NCBI GenBank assembly: GCA_945873095.1
Contig: CAMCBU010000008.1
Coordinates: forward strand, 21,561 to 85,560
DNA from: Klebsiella pneumoniae
Lineage (GTDB): Bacteria; Pseudomonadota; Gammaproteobacteria; Steroidobacterales; Steroidobacteraceae
Direction of reading: 5' to 3'
Length of the DNA: 64,000 bases
Below are positions 27,058 through 36,502 of this stretch, one piece after another; the stretch's first letter is position 1; the number at the start of each line of letters is the position of its first letter. The notes below the pieces were generated by a model. The model ran no database searches. It had not been told where the DNA came from and saw only the letters and a program-made list of their open reading frames with translations. The position numbers were made by a program, and so were the translations under genes.

Positions 27058-29139
27058 ATGGGGGACCCGCGTGAGCAGCGCCCCGTCACCGCCTTGCGTG
27101 GCGTCGGTGCGGCGCTAGCGGCGCGTTTGGCCGTGCTCGGTGTCGAGCAAGTGCAAGATCTGCTCTTCGTGCTGCCCACGCGCTACGAAGATCGGACCCG
27201 CGTCCAGCCCATCGGCTCGTTGCTAGCCGGCAGCCGCGTGGTTGTCGAAGGCGAAGTTCTGCTCACCGAAGTCGTGTTTCGACGGCGGCGACAGATGCTG
27301 TGTCGTCTCGCGGATGGTTCGGGATTTTTGACGCTGCGTTTTTTTCATTTCTCCAAATCACAACAAGACGGTCTGGCGCGCGGCACACGTATTCGCTGCT
27401 TCGGTGAAGTCCGACGCGGTCCGCTCGGCCTTGAAATCGTCCACCCCGAGTACCGCCGTGTCGTCGACGGACCCGGTGTTTTGGAAGATCGAATGACGCC
27501 CGTCTATCCGATGACAGAGGGCGTGACGCAAGGACGATTGCGCATGCTGATTGGCCTCGCGCTACGCGAACTCGACACCGCCGGGGTACGCGAATGGCTA
27601 CCGGAGTCGATACTCCAACCGCTTGGACTTCCCTCGCTACGCACCGCCCTCGAATTCGTGCATCGACCACCGGTCGATGTGGCGCTCGATGAACTCGAGG
27701 CCGGCCGTCATCCGGCGCAGCGACGACTGGCGTTCGAGGAACTGCTCACGCACCACGTGGTCATGCGCCGCTTGCGCGAGACGACGCGGGTTGATTCGGC
27801 CACACCCCTGCATGACACAGTCGACTTGGCGGCTCGCTTCAAAGAATCACTGCCCTATGCGCTGACCGGAGCACAGCAACGCAGTCTCGCGGAGATCGAG
27901 CGCGATCTGCAACAGGCACAACCGATGGTTCGTCTCGTGCAGGGCGATGTCGGCTGTGGCAAAACAGTGGTCGCCGCCGCCGCCGCCGCTCGCGCGATCG
28001 GCAGCGGTTGTCAGGTCGCGCTGATGGCACCCACCGAGCTGCTTGCCGAGCAGCATCAAAAAAATCTCGATGCGTGGTTCCGACCTTTCGGTATCACGGC
28101 TGGGCTTGTCACCGGGTCACAGCCTGCGCGAACGCGGCGCAGCGCACTCGAAGCCGTCGCGGCGGGTGACCTGCAGTTGGTCGTGGGCACGCATGCACTT
28201 TTTCAAGACGGGATGCAGTTTCACCGACTCGCACTCGTCATTGTCGATGAGCAGCATCGCTTCGGTGTTCAACAGCGACTGCGCCTCGCCGAGAAGGGGC
28301 TGCACGACAGCCGACATCCCCATCAATTGATCATGACGGCAACGCCGATACCACGCACGCTGGCGATGACCGCCTATGCGGATCTCGACGTGTCCATCAT
28401 CGACGAACTCCCGCCCGGCCGCACTCCCGTCAAGACCGTCGTCGCCGCACAAAGCCGTCGTGATGAAGTCGTCGCGCGAATCACGGCGGCGTGCCGTGCA
28501 GGGCGACAGGCTTACTGGGTCTGCCCGCTGATCGACGAGTCCGAAGAGTTGCAATGCCAGGCTGCCGAGGAAACCGCCATCTCTTTGACCGAGGCCCTCG
28601 CGCCGTTCCGGGTCGGGCTCGTTCACGGACGCATGAAAGCCAAAGAAAAAGAAGCGGCGATGCTCGAATTCAAGGCCGGTCGAATCCAACTGCTGGTCGC
28701 GACGACCGTCATCGAGGTCGGTGTCGACGTTCCCAATGCCACGGTCATGGTGATCGAAAATGCCGAGCGGATGGGCCTTGCGCAACTGCACCAGTTACGT
28801 GGTCGTGTTGGTCGCGGCTCACACGACAGCAGCTGCGTCCTGCTCTATCGAGCGCCACTGGGTGCCTTGGCGCGCGCCCGGTTGAACGCCATACGCGATA
28901 GCAACGACGGTTTCGAGATCGCGCAGCGCGATCTCGAGCTGCGCGGTCCGGGCGAATTGCTCGGTACCCGACAGACCGGGCTTGCGCGCATGCGCGTGGC
29001 CGATCTGGCGCGGGATGTCGACCTGCTCCCCGAGGTGCAGCGCGCCGCCGAGACGCTGCTCGCGCAACATCCGGATAGAATCGCGCCTCTCACGGCACGC
29101 TGGATTGGATCGGACGACAAATATGGCCGCATCGGCTGA
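27058..29139 (+). CDS. recG: ATP-dependent DNA helicase RecG
   Basis: 693-residue branch-migration helicase that remodels stalled forks and Holliday junctions. An N-terminal wedge/OB domain (about 50-170) is followed by the helicase core: Walker A VQGDVGCGKT near 300, DEQHRFGVQQR as the DExH box, MTATPIPRTLAM as motif III, and QLHQLRGRVGRGSHDS as motif VI. Length matches E. coli RecG (693). Its last 17 bases overlap ubiC. Confidence 0.97.
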   Translation: MGDPREQRPVTALRGVGAALAARLAVLGVEQVQDLLFVLPTRYEDRTRVQPIGSLLAGSRVVVEGEVLLTEVVFRRRRQMLCRLADGSGFLTLRFFHFSKSQQDGLARGTRIRCFGEVRRGPLGLEIVHPEYRRVVDGPGVLEDRMTPVYPMTEGVTQGRLRMLIGLALRELDTAGVREWLPESILQPLGLPSLRTALEFVHRPPVDVALDELEAGRHPAQRRLAFEELLTHHVVMRRLRETTRVDSATPLHDTVDLAARFKESLPYALTGAQQRSLAEIERDLQQAQPMVRLVQGDVGCGKTVVAAAAAARAIGSGCQVALMAPTELLAEQHQKNLDAWFRPFGITAGLVTGSQPARTRRSALEAVAAGDLQLVVGTHALFQDGMQFHRLALVIVDEQHRFGVQQRLRLAEKGLHDSRHPHQLIMTATPIPRTLAMTAYADLDVSIIDELPPGRTPVKTVVAAQSRRDEVVARITAACRAGRQAYWVCPLIDESEELQCQAAEETAISLTEALAPFRVGLVHGRMKAKEKEAAMLEFKAGRIQLLVATTVIEVGVDVPNATVMVIENAERMGLAQLHQLRGRVGRGSHDSSCVLLYRAPLGALARARLNAIRDSNDGFEIAQRDLELRGPGELLGTRQTGLARMRVADLARDVDLLPEVQRAAETLLAQHPDRIAPLTARWIGSDDKYGRIG

Positions 29140-29674
29140 GCTTGCGACTCTCGCAACGGGGGGTCTGCCCGCGCCACTGCCTGCATCGGTGATGTGGCTG
29201 CCCGCTGCTGCGCTCAACTGTTACGAAGGCGACGCGCGCCGACGCGATTGGTTATCGACACCCGGACTTTTGACTCAGCGCATTCGAGCGGCCGCTGCGC
29301 ATCGATTTTCCATGCACCTGCTGAACGAGCGTCGCTGCGGCGACGAGTTCATCCGCGAGATCGACATGCGCTGTGGCGACACGGTCTGGCTGTTCGCACA
29401 CACCCGGATCCCGATCGATACGGCGATCCACCACGGCTGGTTGACCCGCATCGGCGAGCGGACTCTCGGTGAAGCGATCGCGACACAAACCTCGCTCGAA
29501 CGCGACCCGTTTCGTTTCGCGCTAGCCTATCCAGATACCTGGCTCGTCGAGCGCGCGCTGCAGCACGCCGGACTGACACCGCAACCGCTATGGGTGCGGC
29601 ATTCGGCATTTCGAACCGAAGGCGCACCCTTTGATCTCTATGAGGTCTTCATGCCCGGCATCGGCTCGAGATGA
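29123..29674 (+). CDS. ubiC: Chorismate lyase
   Basis: 183-residue enzyme that splits chorismate into 4-hydroxybenzoate and pyruvate, the first committed step of ubiquinone synthesis. The ATG at 29123 overlaps the recG 3' end by 17 bases; any longer frame would run deeper into recG. The family pattern includes LTQRIRAA, REIDMRCGDTVWLFAHTRIP, LGEAI and a C-terminal WVRHSAFRTEGAPFDLYEVF. Its stop overlaps the ubiA start as ATGA, so product and next enzyme are translationally coupled. Confidence 0.93.
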   Translation: MAASAELATLATGGLPAPLPASVMWLPAAALNCYEGDARRRDWLSTPGLLTQRIRAAAAHRFSMHLLNERRCGDEFIREIDMRCGDTVWLFAHTRIPIDTAIHHGWLTRIGERTLGEAIATQTSLERDPFRFALAYPDTWLVERALQHAGLTPQPLWVRHSAFRTEGAPFDLYEVFMPGIGSR

Positions 29675-30540
29675 ATGCCGCTTGGCGCCGCCGTGGGCGC
29701 GAATATCTGCTGTTGACGCGGCTAAACAAGCCGGTCGGTATTCTGCTCTTGCTGTGGCCGGTGCTGTGGGCGCTGTGGATCGCCGCGGGGGGACTACCGC
29801 CGCTTTGGATACTCGCCGTCTTTTTGGCTGGAACGGTTCTCACCAGATCGGCGGGCTGCATCATCAATGATTTCGCCGATCGAGACATCGACCCGCACGT
29901 CGAACGCACGCGTGATCGACCACTCGCCGCAAGAAGGATTTCGCCTTACGAGGCACTCACGCTGTTCGTCGTGCTGATGGTCGCTTCGCTCGCCTTGGTG
30001 CTGACCCTCGGGTGGTTAGTCACGCTTTACGCGGTGATCGCCGCCTTGCTGTTGCTGACCTATCCGCTGTTCAAACGTTTTTTCCCAGCGCCGCAGTTGT
30101 ATCTCGGCGTGGCCTTCGGCTGGGGCGTACCGATGGCCTTCGTAGCCGTTCAAGGCGGTATCCCTTCGATCGGTTGGTGGATCTTCGCGGTCACGGTGTT
30201 GTGGGCTTTGATTTACGACACGTATTACGCCATGGTCGATCGTGAGGACGATAGACGGATCGGGGTGCGCTCGACGGCGATCTGGTTTGGCAAAGCCGAT
30301 CTCGCCATCATCGCCACGCTGCAGCTGGTGATGATCGCGGGTCTTTGGAAAATCGGGGTCATAGCGGATCTCGGGCGGTTTTATTTCATTGCCGTTCTGA
30401 TCGCTGCTGTCATCTTCAACAGAAATCTTTGGTGGGCGCGACATCGTGATCGCGCGCAATGCTTTCGGGCCTTCTTGGGCAATCATCAAGCGGGGCTGGT
30501 GGTATTCGTCGGCATCGTACTCGCCACCGCCCAACGCTGA
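29671..30540 (+). CDS. ubiA: 4-Hydroxybenzoate polyprenyltransferase
   Basis: 289-residue inner-membrane prenyltransferase with about eight transmembrane helices. It joins 4-hydroxybenzoate and polyprenyl diphosphate in ubiquinone synthesis. Both Mg-diphosphate-binding aspartate motifs are present: NDFADRDIDPHVERTRDRPL (about 67-86) and DTYYAMVDREDD (about 183-194). It overlaps ubiC by 4 bases. Its 3' end runs 55 bases into the convergent comF gene. Confidence 0.96.
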   Translation: MNAAWRRRGREYLLLTRLNKPVGILLLLWPVLWALWIAAGGLPPLWILAVFLAGTVLTRSAGCIINDFADRDIDPHVERTRDRPLAARRISPYEALTLFVVLMVASLALVLTLGWLVTLYAVIAALLLLTYPLFKRFFPAPQLYLGVAFGWGVPMAFVAVQGGIPSIGWWIFAVTVLWALIYDTYYAMVDREDDRRIGVRSTAIWFGKADLAIIATLQLVMIAGLWKIGVIADLGRFYFIAVLIAAVIFNRNLWWARHRDRAQCFRAFLGNHQAGLVVFVGIVLATAQR

Positions 30541-31259
30541 ACGGTCACTCCCGGCACCGATTCCAATGCGGCGCTCGCGGCAGCGAGAGTGGCGCCGGTC
30601 GTACGCACGTCATCGACGAGTGCGAGGATCGTCGGTCGAACCGCACTGATGCGGCACGACGGATGCAGTTCGAAGGCGCCGTGCACGTTGTCGCGGCGCC
30701 GAGCGGCCGACAGGCTGGTCTGGGGACGGGTCGAGCGAGCACGAATCAAGCTGTGTTGATCCACCGCGACACCAAGCCAGAGGGCGGCGAACTTCGCGAT
30801 CTGCGCAGCTTGGTTGAAGCCTCGCTCCGCCCGGCGCGCGGCGTGGAGCGGCATCGGGATCAGCAACGACACGGGTGCGGCACCGCGCGCCTGTGACCAA
30901 GCGGCGAGCAAGGCGCCGAAAACGGCCGCCCAACGCCAGTCGGCGTGGAACTTCAAGGCACGCAGGCCAGCGTCGACGGGCGGCGCGTAGCGTAGCGGAA
31001 CCACCTCGGTCGTCGGACTGACGACGAAAGGCAGCGCCCGCAGGCAACGTCGGCACAGATCGAGATAGCGAACATCGGGCGCACCGCCACACACGAGGCA
31101 CCGCGCCGGCCAGAATCGGAATCCCCAACGAAACAACAGCGGCAGCGGACCGGGCACCTCGTGGTGATCCGCTCCCGAGCGCCGCTCGAGCCAATCGATT
31201 GTCGACTCGATCAAGGGGTTGAGGTTGACAGGCTTCGGAGTGGCAAGGAACATCGTCAT
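30486..31259 (-). CDS. ComF family phosphoribosyltransferase-like protein
   Basis: 257-residue ComF/GntX-type protein. A four-cysteine zinc-finger-like element CLVCGG-x8-LCRRCL lies near residues 58-77. A phosphoribosyltransferase fold follows, with PMPLHAARRAERGFNQA and the PRPP motif LALVDDVRTTGATLAAAS. ComF proteins are needed for DNA uptake in competent bacteria, but the role of the proteobacterial homologues is less clear. The ATG at 31259 was chosen by length; ATG at 31253 is equally possible. The gene is divergent from bioB, a common pairing, and tail-overlaps ubiA by 55 bases. Confidence 0.88.
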   Translation of the reverse strand: MTMFLATPKPVNLNPLIESTIDWLERRSGADHHEVPGPLPLLFRWGFRFWPARCLVCGGAPDVRYLDLCRRCLRALPFVVSPTTEVVPLRYAPPVDAGLRALKFHADWRWAAVFGALLAAWSQARGAAPVSLLIPMPLHAARRAERGFNQAAQIAKFAALWLGVAVDQHSLIRARSTRPQTSLSAARRRDNVHGAFELHPSCRISAVRPTILALVDDVRTTGATLAAASAALESVPGVTVQRWAVASTMPTNTTSPA

Positions 31260-31335
31260 GTTTCGAAGCTTGCCGATGCGCTGCGACCCTGCGCAAAGCC
31301 CCTTTCGGCTCACCTAAACCACAAACGGAACCGCC

Positions 31336-32310
31336 ATGACGATCGCGCCCCGCCACGACTGGACCGTCGACGAAGTCGAAGCCCTGTTCGCACTCCCGTT
31401 CGCGGACCTCATCCATCGTGCCCAGACGGTGCATCGCGAACATCATCCGACCAACACCGTGCAGATGAGCACGTTGCTGTCCGTCAAGACCGGAGCCTGC
31501 CCGGAGGACTGCGCCTACTGTCCACAGAGCGTGCGCTACGACACCGGTCTCGATCGAGAGGCCTTGATGGCCGTCGATGACGTCGTCACCCGTGCGCGCG
31601 CCGCGCGCGAAGCGGGTGCGACGCGGTTTTGCATGGGTGCCGCATGGCGCTCGCCAAAGAAGCGCGATATCGAAGTCATGTCGGCCATGATTCGCGAGGT
31701 ACGCGAACTCGGTATGGAGACTTGCGCCACTCTCGGCATGCTCAACAAGGAACAGGCGCGCGAGTTGCGCGATGCGGGCCTCGATTACTACAACCACAAC
31801 ATCGATACCTCGCCCGAGTATTACGACAAGATCATCACCACGCGCGATTTTCAGGACCGCCTCGACACACTGGAAGCGGTGCGTGAAGCCGGCATGAGCG
31901 TGTGTTGCGGTGGCATCGTCGGTATGGGCGAAACCGTCCGTGATCGTGCCCGCATGTTGCAGGTGCTCGCCAATCTCGAACAGCCACCGGAGAGCGTGCC
32001 CATCAACCAACTCGTCGCTGTGCCGGGTACGCCGTTGGCTGATCAAGCACCGATCGACCCGTTCGACTTCATCCGCACCATCGCTGTCGCGCGAATTTTG
32101 ATGCCGAGTTCGGCCGTCAGGTTGTCAGCGGGACGCGAACAAATGTCTGACGAGTTGCAGGCACTGGCTTTCCTCGCCGGCGCGAACTCAATCTTTTACG
32201 GCGAGAAATTGCTGACCACCGGCAATCCCGACGTCGAACACGATCGACGCCTGCTCGATCGTCTCGGTATGCGCACAGCACCCGGGGTGATCGGTGCGTC
32301 GCACGCCTGA
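31336..32310 (+). CDS. bioB: Biotin synthase
   Basis: 324-residue radical SAM enzyme inserting sulfur into dethiobiotin. The radical SAM cysteines lie in ACPEDCAYC, and the auxiliary-cluster residues lie around [17 protein letters not shown] and [22 protein letters not shown] is a BioB hallmark. It is first gene of bioBFHCD. I saw no recognisable BirA operator in the 76-base gap upstream. Confidence 0.97.
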   Translation: MTIAPRHDWTVDEVEALFALPFADLIHRAQTVHREHHPTNTVQMSTLLSVKTGACPEDCAYCPQSVRYDTGLDREALMAVDDVVTRARAAREAGATRFCMGAAWRSPKKRDIEVMSAMIREVRELGMETCATLGMLNKEQARELRDAGLDYYNHNIDTSPEYYDKIITTRDFQDRLDTLEAVREAGMSVCCGGIVGMGETVRDRARMLQVLANLEQPPESVPINQLVAVPGTPLADQAPIDPFDFIRTIAVARILMPSSAVRLSAGREQMSDELQALAFLAGANSIFYGEKLLTTGNPDVEHDRRLLDRLGMRTAPGVIGASHA

Positions 32311-33466
32311 GGCACTCAGCGATGCTTTGAATGCGCTCGACGCTCGCCAACTGCGGCGGCGGCGACACCGCGCATCCACTGCCACGATCGACTTTTGCAG
32401 CAACGATTATCTTGGTCTGCGCAGCCATCCGGCGGTGCGTACCGCGATGATCGACGCAGCCCAGCGGGGCGCGATCGGTGCCGGCGCTTCGCATCTGGTC
32501 AGCGGGCACGATCCCGAACACGACTCGCTTGAACACGCGCTCGCCGATTTCACGGGCCGCGAGCGGGCGCTCGTGTTCTCCACCGGCTACATGGCGAACC
32601 TCGGCGTCATCAGCGCGCTGGTCGATCGTGACGATCTGATCTTGCAGGATCGGCTCAATCACGCCTCGTTGATCGACGCGGCACGACTTGCCCGCAGCCG
32701 CGACTTCAAACGCTACCCACACAATGACGCCGAATCGGCCGCTGTCGTACTCAAACGGTTCCGAGGCGAACACCCCACAGCCGGCGCCTTGATCGCAACC
32801 GACGGCGTTTTCAGCATGGATGGCGACATCGCACCCGTGGCTGCACTCGCCGAACTCGCGCAAGCGGAATCGGCGTGGCTCGTCGTCGATGACGCGCACG
32901 GACTCGGTGTGGTGGGCGCAGAGGGTCGTGGCGTTTGTGAACAGCAGCAACTCGATCAAAGAGCGGTGCCGGTTTTGATCGGCACTTTCGGCAAGGCGTT
33001 CGGTACCTTTGGAGCGTTCGTCGCCGGCGAATCCACGTTGATCGACTGGCTGATCCAACGTGCACGCACCTACATCTACACCACGGCCATGCCCCCACCC
33101 ATCGCTGCGGCCACCCGTCGCGCCTTGCAGCTCGTCGAGCAAGAACATTGGCGGCGCGAAAAGTTGCACGAGCTGATCCACATTTTCCGCGACGGAGCAA
33201 AACGACGTGGAATTGCGGTCATGCCATCCGTGACCGCGATCCAGCCGATCCTCTGCGGCTCGGCCGCGATGGCACTACAAGCAAGCGCTTACTTACGAGA
33301 TCACGGCTTCCACGTGGTTGCGATTCGCCCACCAACGGTGCCCGAGGGCAGCGCGCGTCTGCGTATCACGCTCAATGCCCAGCACCAAGCCGACGACATC
33401 CAGCGCTTGTTGACCGCGCTGGAAGGGGCGCTCGCGCCGATGCCCAAAACGGGCCTTTCGACATGA
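32294..33466 (+). CDS. bioF: 8-Amino-7-oxononanoate synthase
   Basis: 390-residue PLP enzyme condensing pimeloyl-ACP/CoA with alanine. [13 protein letters not shown] at the N-terminus, [24 protein letters not shown] and the PLP lysine in [13 protein letters not shown] identify the family. The GTG at 32294 is preceded by GGGGTGA and overlaps bioB by 17 bases. The stop overlaps bioH as ATGA. Length is standard. Confidence 0.96.
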   Translation: MRRTPEALSDALNALDARQLRRRRHRASTATIDFCSNDYLGLRSHPAVRTAMIDAAQRGAIGAGASHLVSGHDPEHDSLEHALADFTGRERALVFSTGYMANLGVISALVDRDDLILQDRLNHASLIDAARLARSRDFKRYPHNDAESAAVVLKRFRGEHPTAGALIATDGVFSMDGDIAPVAALAELAQAESAWLVVDDAHGLGVVGAEGRGVCEQQQLDQRAVPVLIGTFGKAFGTFGAFVAGESTLIDWLIQRARTYIYTTAMPPPIAAATRRALQLVEQEHWRREKLHELIHIFRDGAKRRGIAVMPSVTAIQPILCGSAAMALQASAYLRDHGFHVVAIRPPTVPEGSARLRITLNAQHQADDIQRLLTALEGALAPMPKTGLST

Positions 33467-34254
33467 GTGCGATGCCACTGGTGATGTTGCACGGCTGGGC
33501 ACTCAACCTGCGAGTGTTCGACGAACTCGTGGCGGCACTCGAAGCACCTGCGTCGCAACCGCGCTTTGATATCTCGCGTTTTGATCTGCCGGGACACGGG
33601 CGCGCACCAGAGCCATCGAGTCTTTACGACGATCAAGCGGAGAGTGCTTGGGATATCGGCAAAGTCGCCGATTGCATTCTCAAAGAAATGCCACAGCGCT
33701 GCGTGCTGCTCGGTTGGTCGCTAGGTGCGAAAATCTCGATGGAGATCGCTGCCCGAGCACCCGAGCGCGTTCGCGGGCTGATTCTGATTAGTGCGACGCC
33801 GAAATTCGCTCGCAGCGACGACTGGCCCCACGGTGCGAATCCGGCTGCACTCGATGCCCTCGGGCGCCACCTCCGCGACGACTATCGTCGGACCGTCAAC
33901 GATTTTTTTTCGTTGCAGGTACGCGGTAGCGTGCAGTCGGAGGCCACATTGACGAACCTGCGTAATGCGCTGCTCGCGCAAGGCGAGTGTCAGCCGGGGA
34001 CGCTGCTACGCTCGCTGCGCCTGCTGCATCAGATTGATCAGCGACCGCGCTTGTCGCTCATTCAAGCGCCGACGCTGCTCGTGGCAGGCCAATACGATCG
34101 GGTGGTGCACCCGAGTGCCACCCAAGCCACCGCCGCGCTGATCCGTGGCGCGCGTTATCACGAATTGCCGCGTTGCGGTCATGCGCCCTTCATTTCGCAT
34201 GTTCACGAAGTGGTGGAGTTGATCCAAGAGTTTGCGGCGGAGCTCGTGTCGTGA
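33463..34254 (+). CDS. bioH: Pimeloyl-ACP methyl ester carboxylesterase
   Basis: 263-residue alpha/beta hydrolase that removes the methyl group from pimeloyl-ACP methyl ester, ending the BioC-BioH route. HGWALNLRVFDEL supplies the oxyanion region, GWSLG the nucleophile serine, GQYDRVV the aspartate and CGHAPF the histidine. The ATG at 33463 overlaps the bioF stop. Its stop overlaps the bioC GTG. Confidence 0.94.
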   Translation: MSAMPLVMLHGWALNLRVFDELVAALEAPASQPRFDISRFDLPGHGRAPEPSSLYDDQAESAWDIGKVADCILKEMPQRCVLLGWSLGAKISMEIAARAPERVRGLILISATPKFARSDDWPHGANPAALDALGRHLRDDYRRTVNDFFSLQVRGSVQSEATLTNLRNALLAQGECQPGTLLRSLRLLHQIDQRPRLSLIQAPTLLVAGQYDRVVHPSATQATAALIRGARYHELPRCGHAPFISHVHEVVELIQEFAAELVS

Positions 34255-35135
34255 GCATCGATCGTCGCGCACTCGGCAAGGCTTTTGGATCTGCGAGTGA
34301 TCGTTACGACGAGGCGGCGCTGTTGCAGCGCGCCGCCCGCAGGGAGCTGCTTGCGCGACTAGAGCACTTCTCGGCGAGACCCAACGTCGTTGTCGACTTG
34401 GGTGCCGGCACGGCCGCGGCGACCCGCGACTTAAAAGCACGATACAAATCCGCGGCCGTAATTGCAGCCGATCTGTCGCTCGGCATGCTGCAGCACGCGC
34501 AGAGGGCGGGTGGTCGTCTCGAGCGGTGGTGGGCATCCAAGCGCATCGAGATGGCGGTCGTTGATGCGCATCGTTTGCCCTTCCGCTCGGGTAGTGTCGA
34601 TCTGGTCTTCAGCAACTTGATGTTGCAGTGGTGCGATCTAGACGAGGTATTCAGCGAAGTGCGTCGCGTGCTGTCGCCGCAGGGGTGGTTCGTTTTCAGC
34701 ACGTTCGGCGTCGGCACCTTGCGCGAGCTTCGCAGCGCCTGGACTACCGTCGATGCAAAGCAACGCGTGCACGAATTCTTCGATATGCACGATATCGGGT
34801 CGGCGTTGACGCGGGCAGGATTACGCGAGCCCGTGCTCGATGTGGATCGACACGCATTGACTTACTCGGATCCGATTGCACTCATGCGTAGCATCAAAGA
34901 AATCGGTGCGGGCAATGCAGCACTGACACGGCCGCGCGGACTGACCAGCCCGCGCGTACTGCAAGCAGTGAGCGAGGCCTACCCGCGCGCCCACGAGCGT
35001 GGCGATATCGTTGCCACGTGGGAGATCGTTTATGGTGCCGCCTTCGGCGCACCGACCGAGCGGACCATGGCTTCGCACGATCCAAACGAGATCATCGTGC
35101 CGGTCCCGAAGCCGGGAGCGAGGCGTCAGAAATGA
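34251..35135 (+). CDS. bioC: Malonyl-[acyl-carrier protein] O-methyltransferase
   Basis: 294-residue SAM methyltransferase that methylates malonyl-ACP/CoA to disguise it for fatty-acid elongation toward pimelate. The SAM motif VVDLGAGTAAATRDL and the downstream DLVFSNLMLQWC are present. The N-terminus (DRRALGKAFGSASDRYDEAA) is the BioC signature. The GTG start overlaps the bioH stop as GTGA; an upstream extension would lie antiparallel in reading to bioH and is rejected. The C-terminal 40 residues are a basic, proline-rich tail. The stop overlaps bioD. Confidence 0.94.
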   Translation: MSIDRRALGKAFGSASDRYDEAALLQRAARRELLARLEHFSARPNVVVDLGAGTAAATRDLKARYKSAAVIAADLSLGMLQHAQRAGGRLERWWASKRIEMAVVDAHRLPFRSGSVDLVFSNLMLQWCDLDEVFSEVRRVLSPQGWFVFSTFGVGTLRELRSAWTTVDAKQRVHEFFDMHDIGSALTRAGLREPVLDVDRHALTYSDPIALMRSIKEIGAGNAALTRPRGLTSPRVLQAVSEAYPRAHERGDIVATWEIVYGAAFGAPTERTMASHDPNEIIVPVPKPGARRQK

Positions 35136-35836
35136 AGGCGGGGCTGTTCATCACCGGCACTGATACCGGTGTTGGTAAAACACGGGTCGCCGCCGCGCTC
35201 CTCAGAGCCGGAACCCAAGCCGGCCTTGCCATGGCACCGATGAAACCGGTTGCCTCGGGCGCGGAATTCTTTGATGTCGGCGACGGCCGTCGCGAGTTGC
35301 GCAATGACGATGCCCTGATGCTGCTCGAGGCGGCGGGCGGGCGCCACGACTACGCGACCATCAATCCTTATTGTTTCGAGCCCGCGGTCTCACCCCATAT
35401 CGCCGCCATGGACGCGGGGGTGACGGTGGATCCCGCGCGCCTTCAGTCCGCCGCACTGGAGCTTGCAACAAAGTGCGACTGTCTGGTGGTCGAGGGTGCA
35501 GGTGGCTGGTTTGCGCCACTTGGTCCCGCGCTGACCATCGCCGACCTCGCCGGCACGCTGAAGCTGCCGGTTTTGCTCGTGGTGGGCCTGCGTCTCGGGT
35601 GCTTGAATCACGCGATGTTGTCGCGCCAAGCGATTGAAAGATCAGGCTTGGAGCTCGCCGGCTGGGCAGTCAGCGAGATCGACCCGACGATGCCGCGCCG
35701 AGCCGAAAACCTCGCCACCCTCCACCAAACCTTCGGTGGCCAGCCGCTGCTGCACCTCGGTTTCAAGCCGACCTCGACGGCTGAACTCGCGGCCGGTACG
35801 GGCGCCCTGAGGCGACTCGGATGGCTGTCTAAGTGA
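35132..35836 (+). CDS. bioD: Dethiobiotin synthetase
   Basis: 234-residue ATP-dependent carboxylase closing the ureido ring of dethiobiotin. The P-loop GTDTGVGKT follows MKAGLFIT at the N-terminus. MKPVASGAE and the VEGAGGWFAPL loop carry substrate residues. The ATG at 35132 overlaps the bioC stop. It is the last gene of a fully overlapping bioBFHCD operon; bioA is not in the window. Confidence 0.96.
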   Translation: MKAGLFITGTDTGVGKTRVAAALLRAGTQAGLAMAPMKPVASGAEFFDVGDGRRELRNDDALMLLEAAGGRHDYATINPYCFEPAVSPHIAAMDAGVTVDPARLQSAALELATKCDCLVVEGAGGWFAPLGPALTIADLAGTLKLPVLLVVGLRLGCLNHAMLSRQAIERSGLELAGWAVSEIDPTMPRRAENLATLHQTFGGQPLLHLGFKPTSTAELAAGTGALRRLGWLSK

Positions 35837-35864
35837 CCGACGGACCCTCGATAACTTCATGATA

Positions 35865-35893
35865 TTGATAGTTTTTCACCCTTGATTTAGACT
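35865..35893 (+). promoter_or_regulatory. Putative sigma70 promoter before the DUF2244-cox genes
   Basis: TTGATA (35865-35870), a 17-base spacer and TAGACT (35888-35893) lie in a 100-base AT-rich gap after bioD. This is the largest gap upstream of the cytochrome oxidase cluster on this strand. The match is by eye, and the -10 has four of six consensus bases. Confidence 0.45.
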
Positions 35894-35936
35894 CAGTCTT
35901 CTTATCATCACCTGCTTTTCGAGCCGGCCCACGACG

Positions 35937-36422
35937 ATGCGGATCGAGCTGTCGCCCAACTGTTCGCTGAGCCCTCAAGGTGCGCGCCGGTTTTTCGCGA
36001 GCGTCTGCGTGGCGTCGATGTCGGTCGCTTTGCCACTCACCTTCATGGGTTACTGGCCGGTGCTGCCCTTCGCGGGGGCCGAACTCGCACTCCTCTTTTG
36101 GGCACTGCGCAGCTCGATGGCCCGACGCCACGAGAAGCAAACGATCACCATCTTGGCCGATACGGTGGAAATCGAAGATTGCCGACCACCGCGACAATCC
36201 TGCGTCGTGTTCCCGCGACACTGGGCACAAGTTAGAATTCGCACGGGGGGTTCGCCGCTGCATCCGAGTCGACTGACAGTCGAGTCGCATGGGCGTCGCC
36301 ATGAGATCGGGTCTTTCCTCAACGAGCAGGAGCGTCAGGCTCTGGCGTCGCGGTTGAGGTGCCTGATCGGTCGCGTGGCTGAATCCCCCCCGTTACCCGC
36401 CCAAAGCGGACGCACGCCCTGA
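35937..36422 (+). CDS. DUF2244 family membrane protein
   Basis: 161-residue inner-membrane protein with two adjacent hydrophobic segments near the N-terminus (about 20-40 and 45-60) and a cytosolic beta-rich remainder (QTITILADTVEIEDC, VRIRTGGSPLHPSRL). The start MRIELSPNCSLSPQGARRFF is typical of DUF2244. The family commonly sits upstream of coxB in proteobacteria. A role linked to oxidase assembly is inferred from that neighbourhood, not shown. Confidence 0.85.
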   Translation: MRIELSPNCSLSPQGARRFFASVCVASMSVALPLTFMGYWPVLPFAGAELALLFWALRSSMARRHEKQTITILADTVEIEDCRPPRQSCVVFPRHWAQVRIRTGGSPLHPSRLTVESHGRRHEIGSFLNEQERQALASRLRCLIGRVAESPPLPAQSGRTP

Positions 36423-36502
36423 AAACTTCGAGGCGTCGCAGCCTCTCGTGCGGTGCCGTCATCTGATTTCGTTTTTAGAACCGAGCAGACACTGAGCAGA
36501 CC

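Noticed and set aside
30610..32046. 478-codon minus-strand frame across comF and bioB
   Set aside because: Its C-terminal part is comF in the wrong frame and the rest is antisense to bioB.
32117..33181. 354-codon minus-strand frame across bioF
   Set aside because: Antisense shadow of a conserved PLP enzyme.
36430..36445. Terminator between the DUF2244 gene and coxB
   Set aside because: The hairpin has only 5-bp arms and no following T-run, so it is not a convincing terminator.
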